A DNA stretch of 64,000 bases from Climacteris rufus. Lineage: Eukaryota > Chordata > Aves > Passeriformes > Climacteridae. Location: contig VZRZ01004360.1 of assembly GCA_013398175.1 (NCBI GenBank), positions 459-64,458 of the forward strand. Reading direction: 5' to 3'. The first letter of the stretch is position 1. Every line of letters begins with the position of its first letter. Of this stretch, positions 11,728 to 23,517 are shown in pieces. The notes under the pieces are model-generated. The model was not told where the DNA came from and ran no database searches. It saw nothing but the letters and a program-made list of their open reading frames with translations. Made by a program: the position numbers and the translations under genes.

Positions 11728-14700
11728 GTAAGATGCACTATTTGGAAGTTTAACTTTGGAAGCATTACTCTTATGTATGATTTTGTTTTCTAGCTGAGGT
11801 TTGGTAATTGGAAAATTCTTTAGGAAGATATCACTTTTGTATTGCATAGCATAATTTTTTCAATTTTTTTTCTCAAATATCTCGCAAAATTGGAGGTCAC
11901 ATAGCACTTACAGCATTTTAGAAGATGCCCTTTTTTAAAAAAATGGAAAACATATGGCCGAAGATTTGTGACAATTTAATACAGTTTGTGAAAAACCTGA
12001 TTTGAGTTAAGGCATGATCTTAATAATTTTATTATATGTTCAGCCTATGTTTGGGAAAAACCCAGTAATTTTAGTACATTACTAAATGAGATCCCCACTT
12101 TTAACTAATCTGTTTTAGAGTTGGTGTTGGCTCCAACTCTCTCTGTCCTAGTCAGATTCCAGTACAAATAAGATGGAAAATGTTCATTGCTGTATTGTGA
12201 AGTTCAGCACAATTTTGGAGATATCTAGGGTGTTGTAGGATTATTGACTGTAATAAACAAGAAAAGTTTCCCCTTTTCTAAAGGGACACACAGACCATAT
12301 ACAGACCAGAATTAATGGCTTTTATTCTTTCTAGGGTGTTTATGCTTTTTCTTTTTTGGTCAGTATTAACTCAGATGCATTGTTGAGTAGATTGGGATAA
12401 TGATGAATGTGGACTATCATCAAGGTCTGTAGAAGTTTTGCACTCATTAAATTATATTAAATTTTTGGCTGTTACCAATGACTAGCAGTGAGGTTATAAT
12501 TCCACAAGATGCTACATCACTGAAAAGAGCAAAGAGTTTTCATTTTCACTTTTAGCTGTCATATAGATTCTTTGATAAATTAATTTACCTGTTAAATCAC
12601 CTGAAAGTAGATTTTTCTGTTTCTGAAGTAAATTCTTTTAAATTTAAATTTGACATGCTAAAAAAATTCAACTCTTGCTGTTAAATTTCAGTAGTTAGAG
12701 GTAGAGGCAAGGAAGCTCTAATATTCAGAGATTAATGTTGCATCTTAATACATAGAAGCAACTATGATTTTCTGAAGTGGTCAGTGTGGATCTGAGTGGG
12801 GTTGACAAAAATGAATAATGATGAATAATTATGCATTTATGTGATGATGTCTTTCTCTTCTGCTGATGGAAACATTGGCTTGATCTGTAAGTGTATGTAT
12901 GTGTGTATCTATATGAAAAGCTGTCTCATGTCCGAATTTTGTGCTTTTTTGTTACCGTTGCCGTGAGTCTGAGCTGCCTAATATTGTAACTATTACATTG
13001 GGATACAAAGTACCTTTTAGTGGTTCAAGTCTGCAAGTTCAGGCTGGCAGGAGCCTTACCTTCTCCTCTCTTTAGGCAGTACGTCTGAAATAGCCCTTTT
13101 GCTGCTGTTAAACTGTTGTCCACCAATCGTGAACAGATTTGCCACGTTTCTCTTGGCCTGGGATACTCTTAGCCGCCACAGCAGATAATCCTTAGGCTCA
13201 CAGTGCAAAGCCGTCCTATTCACTCAGGTTAACAGGATCATTTTTGAGTGACCCCTTTCAGGAAAGGCTGCTTCAGTGGGTTGACAATGGGATTGACTAT
13301 GTGTGTATGTGTGAAGTTAAAAAAAAAAGGTTGACTAAGCATGTGTCTGTGACTTCATCCTGCTCTAGCAGTCTTGTTGCACCGGAGATGTCTTCTGTCT
13401 TAGTAGACCTCAAACTATTTCAAGAACTGACTAAAAGATTCCTGCGAACTTTAGGTATCCAAGGACTCTTTGGGTATCCTGGAATGGCATTTGTAGGAAG
13501 AGTATTTGTTGTGGTGTTTGGGTTTTTTTGTTAGGGTTTTTTTCCCACTTTTTTAATATGCAAGTTTAATCATAGCCTGAGGTTTTTGCTTCAGAAATCT
13601 AGACCATCAGGGCAGTCAAGAAGCTTTGTTCAGCCTCAAGCCTATGACAGATAAGACTCGTGCACTAGATGTGTTGGAGGTTGCTGCCTACTAATTATTG
13701 GATGGCATTAAATGCAAATGACCTGATCAGGATGGATCCAGTTCTTGTTGCTTTTGGGAAGTGACCATCTGTCCATTGGCAGGGTTTGCCCTAACATGGA
13801 GTTGCTGAAACCAGGACTGGAATGGACTCAAAGAGGTCCCTTAATTGCTTGGCCCAAGAACTGTCAGTTGTACCTGCACCTTCCCTGGTGGCAAGTCATC
13901 CTTGAAAGCCTCCAGTAGCAGAGGTTCTGCAGCCTTCCCAAGATGTTGCTGCTGCTGTTTAATTTCCTAACCTGAGAAACATTCTGGGCATTGCTATAAG
14001 CAAATAGACAAGAGCTGTCTTAACTCTGGCAGTGAAAGCTTTATCCTGGTGTGAGCTTTTAGGTATTACTGCTAGTACTGTAATATAACTAATGCTAAAT
14101 AAAACTGTGATTCTGTTTTAAAATGTTTCACTGTGGAGTTATGCAGTGTGCAGTGTTTTCAAACTAGTACTTAATTGATCTACAGTAATGCAAAGGAGAA
14201 TATATTGAAATCTCACAGTTACATTAAGTAATGACTGTAGATGCTATTTAAACTAATTACAATATTTTAAGTATAGTCTGCTATAAAGCAACTGGAATAA
14301 CCAAAGAAGATACTCAAAACAAATTAAATGATACCTTGCTTAAGGCTATGTAATTGTGATAGTTTCTTACAGACTCAGTGATGGTTCTTTTCAGGTAACA
14401 GCAGTGAAGGTTTATTTAAATCTTCATTATAAAATTTTATGTTTTAAAAACACAAACATTTAAGATTATTAGAAGTAGTATCTGTGTGCACTGGTGTTTC
14501 TCCTCTGGAAGCCATTTTTGTGATAAATTTTTTCATGCAATGGCTTAGCATAATTTCATACTTATTATTTTCTTTAATTTGAATTTCTTTCTTACATTCT
14601 TTTGCCTGTTTTCTTCTAATATGCACATTTAATTGGAAGCATTCTTGTTATATTTTGCTTTTTGGTATTGAAATAGTATCGTACTGTATACTTTCTTTTT

Positions 14701-16411
14701 TTGACCTGGGTCTCACAGGAAAGACAAGGAAGCAAATGTCTTGAGTTGGATCCTTTTACATTGCATTAGGGGGTATTAATAGAATAAGCATATCCATTGA
14801 AGAAATCAGTAGCACTTTACATGAGTAAAATGAAATACATGACAGTATGCCACTGTTAGTTAAGCTGTTAATAATATACTTGTTGCTCTGGGAGCACATT
14901 ATTACTTGCTTGACTTCTGACTTGCCCATCTTCTACTTTAGTACATTTTTTGAAATTGCCTAAGTCTGTTTTCTGTTACTGTATAGGCTTGCTAATACGG
15001 AGTTTTCAGATTTCCTGGCCATGTTTCCAGCTTGTCCCTCCGATCTCGTTAAAGTTTTTCTCCCTGTGACAGAGAAAACGAGTGTCTATTTTACAGAAGA
15101 AGGTTACTTTTCAGCTAAGTAACCTAATTGCTTCCCAAAGCCAGGAAAGGAACAACAGGAGAAGGTGGCTGTGTTGATTTATGCACACCCACTTGGCTTA
15201 TTTGCTACATTCTGTGTAAATGTGTTTTTAAAATAACAAAATACTGTAGAGTGCATTCTGGTTCATGCATTCTTCTACCAATAGATTATTCCTTTTTTTC
15301 TACTGAGCTTTAATAAATGCCACTTTCATTCACTCTTTCAACTGTGATTAAGGAGAGACAATACAAGTGGTTCCTGAGCATGTGCACTAATAATCCAGTC
15401 TAACTCTTGAGCTGCAGTCCACCAAAAATAATGAGAAACAAGAATCTAACTACTATATATAAAAGAGAATGTTTTATACATGATCTTTGGGATGTAAATG
15501 CTTGTATGGGAAGGATATTCACCTGACATGGGAAGATCCTTAGAATCTGAAGCATTTATTCATATGAAGGGAATGAAACTAGTGAGATGAAGGTCAGATT
15601 TAAATAACCATCTCAAAAATCTTGTTATACAAGACCATATAATGAAGTTTTATCCAATATGTCAGAAGGTATTCTGATAAAGTTAAGACTGTGAAATGAA
15701 GTTAGTTCTTTCAAAGCATATCAAAGAAAATATAAAATATTCCCTTGTAAAGGGAGGAGAAGGAAGTGGGGATACTGTGCTCAGGAGAGTGAGCCAAAAT
15801 TAGTCTCTAAATATAATTCCAAACTCCAATTAAATATTTTATTTCAGTTTCTGCTGAGGACAGCTAGAATGTGTACTGAATGGTAAGTGGGATGGGTAAT
15901 TGGAGACAGGGCTTGGAAATGGAAAATTAGTTTTCTGTGTGAGGACCAGACTGAAAAGAGGAGTCTCTGTTCAGTCTAAGGACCTGGACAAATTTGTCCT
16001 ATTCATCCATCAGAGAATTCTGAAAAAAATCTGTACATAAATTGGAGATCAACAGCAAAGATTCTTACTGGCAATGATGTCAGAGATGGTTCATTATGAC
16101 TGGAGATAATATCAAACACAATTGTACATTTAAGAAGAAAAGATGATAAGATGATGATCCCAGGCAGCTCTTGGTTAGTTGTTGTGACTTCATTAAACTT
16201 CAGCAGTATGCAGTATCTTTAAAACAATTTTTGAAGAAAATTATTTACCTTAATTTTGGTAACAATTAAAAATTAATGTCATCTTTATCCAGTGGTAGAT
16301 TGTCTTGCATATGAGAGCTGCCTTCTAAAAACTTACTTGTTTTAAAAAAGAAAAAAAAGGTTAGGCATGTGTTGTCTGCCATACCTATTTACTCTAATAA
16401 CATTCACTTTT

Positions 16412-16450
16412 TAAAAAAAAGATAAAAAAACAAAAAAAAACAAAAGCAAA
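16412..16450 (+). repeat. A-rich low-complexity run
   Basis: Poly-A is interrupted by G, T and C (gataaaaaaacaaaaaaaac), with a related A-run about 65 bases upstream. Confidence 0.75.
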
Positions 16451-19400
16451 ATGCTGATATAAAGTATAAATTAATATGCAATTTACCCTCTCCTATCACT
16501 GTCTGCCTTTCATATTAATCATCACTCACTTGAGTAATGGGACAGGGAACTTGTTCTTGGGGTAAGTAATAATGTTGAAAAAGTTCCATTAATGAATCTT
16601 GCCTACCTGATATCTAAGGAAAGATGAGAGAATGCCTTGTTTTTGATAGTTTGGTCATAGACAATAAAAACTGGAAATGTTTCTTCAGAATGCTGTTATT
16701 TCATATTTGTTAAGGTTTTTGTTTGGTTTCCCCCCCTATTTTTAGCTGCTAGAGTTATATGCTTTTCTAACTTCGCCACATCCTAATTTTTAATTCATAT
16801 GGACAGATACCAGCACAGTGAGAGTTCTGCCTCCAAATTCCTTAGGCAGTTTAAATAGAAATCTGAATTGCAGAGGTGAGATGTCATTAGGCATACATCA
16901 TGCAAGAATACAATGAAATTTATTCAAATCCTAAAATATTTTGTACCTCTGATCCTTTTCCTTTGTTGTCTCATGATTATCCTCACACTGACAGTAAAAA
17001 TGTAATTTAAGAAAGAGCTGTAGCTTATGTTAACACTTGAAAAGATTGATTTTTTAAAAAGCTGTCTGTATAGAAATGTAAAGTTTTGATGTATTTAGAA
17101 GTCCACAGAAGCCATCCACATGCTATAAGCAATAAGAATTGTGCTCCCTTTTCCCTGTGTGAATTAGCTGGTGTGGTGCAATGGCTTAATGTGCTTGCAT
17201 TTATACAGAAAGAAGAAAGAACCACAGAACACTTCATCTTTTTAACCCATTGTCTTTCAGCAAGTGTGTATTTTAGAATAGTCCAGTGACCTGCTGGATT
17301 GTTACTTAGAATGATATGATACATTACTACGAATATGAATACTTACATATATACTTACTTACGTGTATGCTTATATATAGTTACAGTGTATTACTATGAA
17401 TTTGTATTATGAAAAGGACAGTAGTGGAAGAGAAGTTTTAGCACCCAATTATATTTTTATATCTCAAAAATTGAGTGGAAATTTGGTATAAATTGTTAGT
17501 ATAGCATCTCTTAATTATCGTAAAGGCTGATACCCATATAAATCAGCAACTAATAATTACTCTATGCTTTAATTTTTTATTTTATTTCTCTTAACAAACT
17601 GCGAGGTCAGTCTAACACAGTTTGTATTTGTGTATTTATTATATAGTCTTTTAGTTTGTCTATCATTTAATGTGCTTTCACTGAATTTGGAGGGTCAATA
17701 TTTGGTGATTGTGTGGGTTTTGTTATGGGGGATATATTGCTAGCTAAATATTTCTGCCTTGGCAATAGATGAGATATGCTTGAGATTTTATGAGAATGAA
17801 CATTTAAATGTTGCTCTTTGAGAAATTAAAAAAGCTTTAATGAAGTACAGTTATCAGGTAAGTTATTGCAATTAGCTCATGTGCTCTCTCCTTGCTGCCA
17901 CTCAAATAAATTGCTTTTGCAGTGTTATCTTTTAAGTAGATTTCTTGTGGTGATATCAGAGATTCTGCTGTTGAATATATTATGAGTCATTTGATTAAAA
18001 TAGTGCCACTTAAGATTTATTCTCATAAAAAATGCTGAGAATCGTCATCATTCTGTCAGTCCTTTTCAGATTCCTGAAGAAACAATTTGTACCATGGCAA
18101 AGCTCTCTGTTGCAAATTCTGTCATGATAACAATAGTATTGTTTCTAGAGATTTCCTTACAGCTATTACACTAACCAGGTCATTTTCTCTGATGCTACAT
18201 GTAAAGCTGTAGTAGGTGCTGCATTCTCTCACTTAGGATACATTACTGTATGTTTTTATAAAGTGTGGTTAAAGATACAGGTAGCCAAGTGTTCAAATCA
18301 TGAGGCTCTTGTTTCTTTTACTTTAGCTTAATGTTCTCCAACATTTCTGATAAAATTACTGTTTCCTGGAAACCTAAAGAAACTTGTGTTTAATGGGCTA
18401 GACTGGGCTTTTCAGAAGGGCTTTGTCAAGCTCCCTCTGAAAACTGGTGAAAACTAGGGCTGCTCCTTTAAGCAGTTGGGAAATGCAATTTAAGGCCATT
18501 CTCTGCACTGTTTTTGTTGCATGTTAGAAAATCCAGAAGTGTTAGCTACATTTTTTTTAAGGAGTAACTACTTACAAAGATGTAAGTACTACTTTGGGAA
18601 GTGGTTTTTTTAAAACAATTATCTCAGCAGTAGGGGTCTGTTTTTCGGGTACTAAAAATAATTTAACATCCAGTATTGGAAAATAGGTGAATAATATTAA
18701 AACGCTGCATATGTATGATAATGTTACTGTGGTCACAATGTCATGGTCTGTATAACCTTGATTCAGATCACCTGTGTCTGTACTTCATGACAGGATTCAT
18801 GGCTCATGCCTATGTTACTTAAAGTAATCTTTTTACATCTCTGTTTATCCATTTCTTGATGACTAGCTGGTGACCATTCAGTCCAACTTAGGAATGCTCA
18901 AGATCTCTTAACTGCAAAGGTGGAGAGTGCAACACAATACTGAAAATCTTGAAAGAGACTGTCCTGCATATCTCACAAAATAGAGAGATGCTCACACTCA
19001 CCTGTTCTGACTCTATTTGTCATTCTTGAGAGATATGCTATGAAAACTTACTTTATGAAAGCTGTTATTACAGATAATGATTTCTGTAAAGAAGGGAAGC
19101 ATGATTCCTTAGGGTGTGATGAGTCAGGTAAAGAACTTTTTAAAAAGAATTGCTCAGTATATGAGCAGTATCAGTTTTGTATACTGACTGAAGTAGGACT
19201 CAGATGTAGGAAAAAAGCTCACATGGTAATTTAAAAAGCTCGTTTGGTAGTTTAAAACTCTCTATTACCTGTCTAGAAAAAAGAGAGAAAGAAATCTGGA
19301 GTTGGGTGTGATTGATTACTGAGAGCACTGTATATTATAGCAGTTTTAAAGGCCAAATAAATTTGAGCGTCCCACATCAGGACGGTACACCCTTGTCTAT

Positions 19401-20737
19401 TGTATTTCCAGATTTGAGATATTTAAGCATTCTCTGAGAAAGTATTGTGAAGGTAGTTACAAGGGTTGGACAAAGAAGCAGCTGGTTCAGTTTTCTGTCT
19501 CGTGATGGCTTAAGGAGGAGGCTTACAGTGAAGGTTTCCTTAGTGAACTTGTAGCAGCCTGCAGTTTGGGGTCTGCCTGAGCCAGATTCTCTTCAGTGTT
19601 TGGCAACACTTGCTGTGCTTTCCTCTCCCTCAGGGATTTATATAATCTTTTTGAACTCATCTACATTTTTGACAGCTGCAGTATCATGTAACAGTAGTTC
19701 CACAGCTTAACTGAATATTTGTTTGTGTGCTTTGCATAGTTCTTAATGTCGATACCTAATGATTTAATTTGTTGCTTTATTTTTTTTCTAAAAATAATGA
19801 AAATGTGTTCTTCTTAGAATTTTTGATTTTTTTTCTTTTAACTCTATAATCTTCTTAAGTACTCTACTTTTTAAGGCTAAATAAAAAAATGGGAGTATGT
19901 TTAATTCCCTTCATGTTTAGAGGAATTCTTTTATCCTTTTCTAATGTTTTATACTTAGGTTTTTTTTGATGGGAGAAAGATAGTTGGGAACAGAAGATAA
20001 AAGGTACTAAAATAACGTGCTTCTTTCAGGACAGGAGCACACAAAGATTTGTGCCACAGTGTAAGGGACTTCTAGTTTTATATTGAAGGTGTAGGGGGGT
20101 GGTACATTTGTGTCATGTCTTCAATAATTTCCTCGAAGTTCTAACATTGATTTTGGTTTTTTTTGAATACCATTGGTGTTTTCTCATAGAGTTGTCTTTG
20201 GTAACTGCAGGTATTTTGTTCTCCTCTGTTCTAACGCTATGTGCTATTGCAATACTTCACTTGGATTGTGTGTTTGCTTACCTGAAATTTTATCTGCCAT
20301 TTTATTTTTTCGGCTGCTTAATATTTTGATACTGTGATAGAGTTTTCAGCAGTCATCTTCAATTTCTGTTGCAGTGGATAATTTACTAAACCAAGAAAAT
20401 TGTCTTCCTCCCTGTTCATGTATGATTGAATCAGGCAGAATGAATGCTTCTGGTGACCTGCTTTCTCTGAAAAAGCTGAATATTTATTTTTAACCTTTTA
20501 GCTTTTTGTCTGCTAATATAGCTCTTCATTTTTAAGAGGACACCCCCTTTGCACCCATAACTGTTTAGTGTTTTTAAGACCTTTTTGTAAGAAAACCTGT
20601 TAAGTACCTTGATCTGAGTAAGTCAACCATGTCATAGTTCCTTCCTTCTGATTCCTTTGAGTCATTATAATTATTGCCATCTACAAGAGTAACACCCATT
20701 CTTTCACATAGTGTCCTGTTTGTGTCTACTATGGAAT

Positions 20738-22735
20738 CAGAGAATGATTGGGATTGGAAGGCACCATGAGAGGCCACCCAGTCCAAACCCCCTGCTAAAG
20801 CAGGTTAACCCAGAACATGTTGCACAGTATTGTGTGCAAGTGGGTTTTGCATATTTCCAGAGATGGAGACTCCACTACTTCTCTGGGCAGCCTGTTCTGG
20901 TGTTCTGCCACCCTCAAAGTAGAGAAGTTTTTCCTCATATTCATGTGGAACTTCATGTCGTTCAGTTTGTGCATGTTGCCTTTTATCCTGTTGCTGGGCA
21001 CTATTGAAAGGAGTGTGGGCCATCCTCTTGACACCCATCCTTAAGATATTTGTACACATGGTCAAGGTCCCCCCTCAGTCTTATCCAGGCTTGTCCAGTG
21101 CTTTCGGCCTTTTCACATAAGAAATGTTCCAGTCCTCTATAATCATCTTTGTAGCTCATTCATCGTAGAAGGATTTCAGATCATTCAAGCATGATTTCCC
21201 CTTGATGAATCCATGTTGACTATCCTGATGACTTTCTTTTCCTCCACATGCTTATGGAAGATATCCAGGATGAGTTGTTCCATCACCTTTCCAAGGATGG
21301 AAGTGAAGCTGATTGGCCTGTGGTTTCCTGGATCTTCTTTCTTGCCCATTTTGAAGACTGGAATGATCCTGGCTTTTCTTCAGTCCTTAGGAACCTTTCC
21401 TGTTTTCCATGACCTTTCAAAGATGATGGAGAGTGGCCAAGCAATAACATCTGCTAGATCCCTCAGCACTCATGGGTGAATCCCTTCAGGGCTCATGAAT
21501 TTGTGGGTATCAGGTTCTCGACCCTATTCTTGACCAAGGGAAAACCCCCAGGGTGTGGCATTCCTGAGGGCCAGCCTTAGCAGTAAGTGAGAAGCAAAGG
21601 CATTCAGTAACTCTGTTTTCTCTGTCACCAGGGCACCTGCTTCATTGGGCAGTGGGCTTACATTTTCCCAAGTCTTCCTTTTGCTACTGAAATCGTTGAA
21701 GAAACCCCTCTTGTTATCCTTGATGTCCCTTGCCAGATTTAGTTCCAAGTGGATGTTTGCTTTCCTTGACACATTCCTGCTATACTCTGCCAATATTGCT
21801 GTGTTCTTCCCAAGTGGCCTGACCCTTTTTCCGCATTCTGTAAACTTCCTCCTTCTGTCCACGTTTTGCCAGAAGTGCCTTGCCCATCCATGCAGGTCTC
21901 CAGCCCCCTTTGTTTGATTTCTTATTCATAGGGATGCCCCGACCCTAAGCATGGAGGAAGTACTACTTGAATATTAACCATCTCTTTTGGACTTGTCCTA
22001 CCTTTCAGAGACTTAACTTATGAGATTCCTCCAAACAGACCGTTGAAGATGCCAGAGTTATTGTTCCTGAAGCCCAGGGCTGTAATCCTACTTATTGCCA
22101 TGCTTCCTCCATGCAGGATTCTGAACTCTACCACGTCATGGATACTGCAGCAAAGGCTGTCCCCAGCCTTCACATCCCCAACCAGTCCTTCTTTGTTAAT
22201 ACAAGCTCAGCACATCTCTCTTTGTGGGCTTCCCCACTACCTGTGTCAAAGTTGTCATCAGTGCTCTGCGGGAACCTCCTGGGCTCCTGTCCGCCAAGCT
22301 GTGCTGTCTTTCCAGCAGCTCTTGGGGTGGTTGTGAGAATCACAGGCCTGTGATCCTGACAGCTGCTTCCTGCTGCCTGTAGAAGGCCTCATCTACTTCC
22401 TCGTACTGGTCAGGTGGCCTGCAGTAAACACCCATAGCAGCCCATACCCATATCAGCCTATCCCTTAATTCCAACCCTTAAGCTCTTGGCTCCTCCGTCA
22501 TGCACCCCTGGGCAAAGTTTGATACATTCCAGTTGTTGTCTTGTGTGAAGAGTACTGCACCACCTTGCCTTGCTGGCCCCTTTCCTACAAAGTGTATGAC
22601 CATCCATGACAGTATTCCAGTTATGCAAGCTATCCCACCGTATCTCTGTAATTGCAGTGAGAATGTGGCCCTGCAACTGCACACTAATTCTAACCCTTAC
22701 TGTTTTGACAGGTTTACCTAGTAGAAGTATCAAAT
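20738..22735 (-). mobile_element. CR1 LINE, antisense, internally deleted
   Basis: Read on the minus strand, this is a non-LTR retrotransposon of the avian CR1 family. Near 22458-22733 (minus) are endonuclease-domain remnants (AITEIRWDS, VMDGHTL). Near 21524-21862 (minus) is the endonuclease-RT linker (HLELNLARDIKDNKRGFF, ENVSPLPNEAGAL). Near 21180-21360 are the first reverse-transcriptase motifs (PVFKMGKKEDPGNHRPIS, QHGFIKGKSC). The RT palm is missing: just after FYDE, near 21160, the sequence jumps to the CR1 3' end, which runs to 20738 and finishes with the usual tail (on the plus strand, tatggaatcagagaatgatt). Stops and frameshifts show it is dead. It lies opposite to the host gene in intron 2. 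Confidence 0.9.
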
Positions 22736-23231
22736 TTATTTGTGTAGAGTTCCCAGGAGTCCATTTAGATCCAGTATGGGAGTGTCAGAAAGCTCCTGTG
22801 TACAAAATACTGATGGAAGATTTAATTTGCTTTACTATGGGTTTTTGTAACTTTAGTGCTATAAAACCAGTAATGAAAGTATATAAATTGTGCAAATATG
22901 GACAGACCATTTTAAGGACAAAAAAGTAGCATCTCTTACTCCAAACTCTTGGTTAATTCTAGGTATGGAAATTTTAGGTTATTATAAAGGAAGAAATCAT
23001 CAGCTTTTAAAATTACTTTTAAATACTGAAGGGGTTCAATTGTTTCTCCCACTCTTGCAGTGATTAGTTACAAAGCTCACTTCATTGAAATTTTGGTCAG
23101 AAAAGGTCAATCTGAAAGAGGAAAAGTGTTTTGGAAGATCTTTAGCCCGAATGATTGCTGTTTACCATAACAATGAGTAATTGTAAATAATAATGGTATC
23201 AGCCAGATCTGTAGTACAAGTAGGTAACTTG

Positions 23232-23298
23232 TGTTTTTTGTCTTTTTTTCCTTGTCTTTTTTTTCCCTTTTCCTTTGCTTTTTTTTTTTTTTTTAAAG
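23232..23298 (+). promoter_or_regulatory. Extended polypyrimidine tract at exon 3 acceptor
   Basis: About 65 bases before exon 3 are almost entirely T and C, ending in a run of about 16 T and then aaag. This is well beyond a typical 15-20 base tract. It should be a strong U2AF site and a candidate PTB-binding region. Confidence 0.7.
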
Positions 23299-23517
23299 CC
23301 TATGGAAAAGTGTTCCTAGTGAGGAAAGTAAGTGGCCATGATGCTGGAAAACTGTATGCCATGAAAGTACTGAAGAAAGCAACAATAGTTCAAAAAGCCA
23401 AAACAACTGAGCACACAAGGACAGAACGACAAGTCTTGGAGCACATCAGGCAATCACCGTTTTTGGTCACATTACATTATGCCTTCCAGACAGATACAAA
23501 GCTTCATCTCATTTTAG
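23299..23517 (+). CDS. RPS6KA5: RPS6KA5 exon 3: ATP-binding lobe of N-terminal kinase
   Basis: This 219-nt phase 1-1 exon encodes residues 45-118. It completes the glycine loop (AYGKV), carries the ATP-anchoring Lys67 in YAMKVLKK, and the alpha-C helix with Glu87 in HTRTERQVL, the expected salt-bridge partner of the lysine. It continues through beta 4 and 5 (FLVTLHYAFQ, KLHLIL) to the hinge. The donor is gtgagt. The acceptor follows an unusually long T-rich tract. An open frame runs into the exon from the intron, but the protein match begins at 23299. Confidence 0.97.

Larger units (their letters stand above)
11728..23298 (+). other. RPS6KA5: Intron 2
   Basis: This 11.6-kb intron runs from donor gtaaga to acceptor aaag. 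From 11.7 to 20.7 kb it is AT-rich with no recognisable gene or repeat apart from A-rich runs near 16.4 kb. A 2-kb antisense CR1 occupies 20738-22735. The intron closes with a very long pyrimidine tract. Confidence 0.9.

Noticed and set aside
21524..21862. 112-codon minus-strand frame as a gene
   Set aside because: It is the CR1 ORF2 linker between endonuclease and reverse transcriptase, with flanking frames broken.
23193..23298. Open frame extending exon 3 upstream with a possible start codon
   Set aside because: The extension encodes only Phe/Leu-rich pyrimidine tract; the MSK1 match and the AG acceptor set the exon start at 23299.
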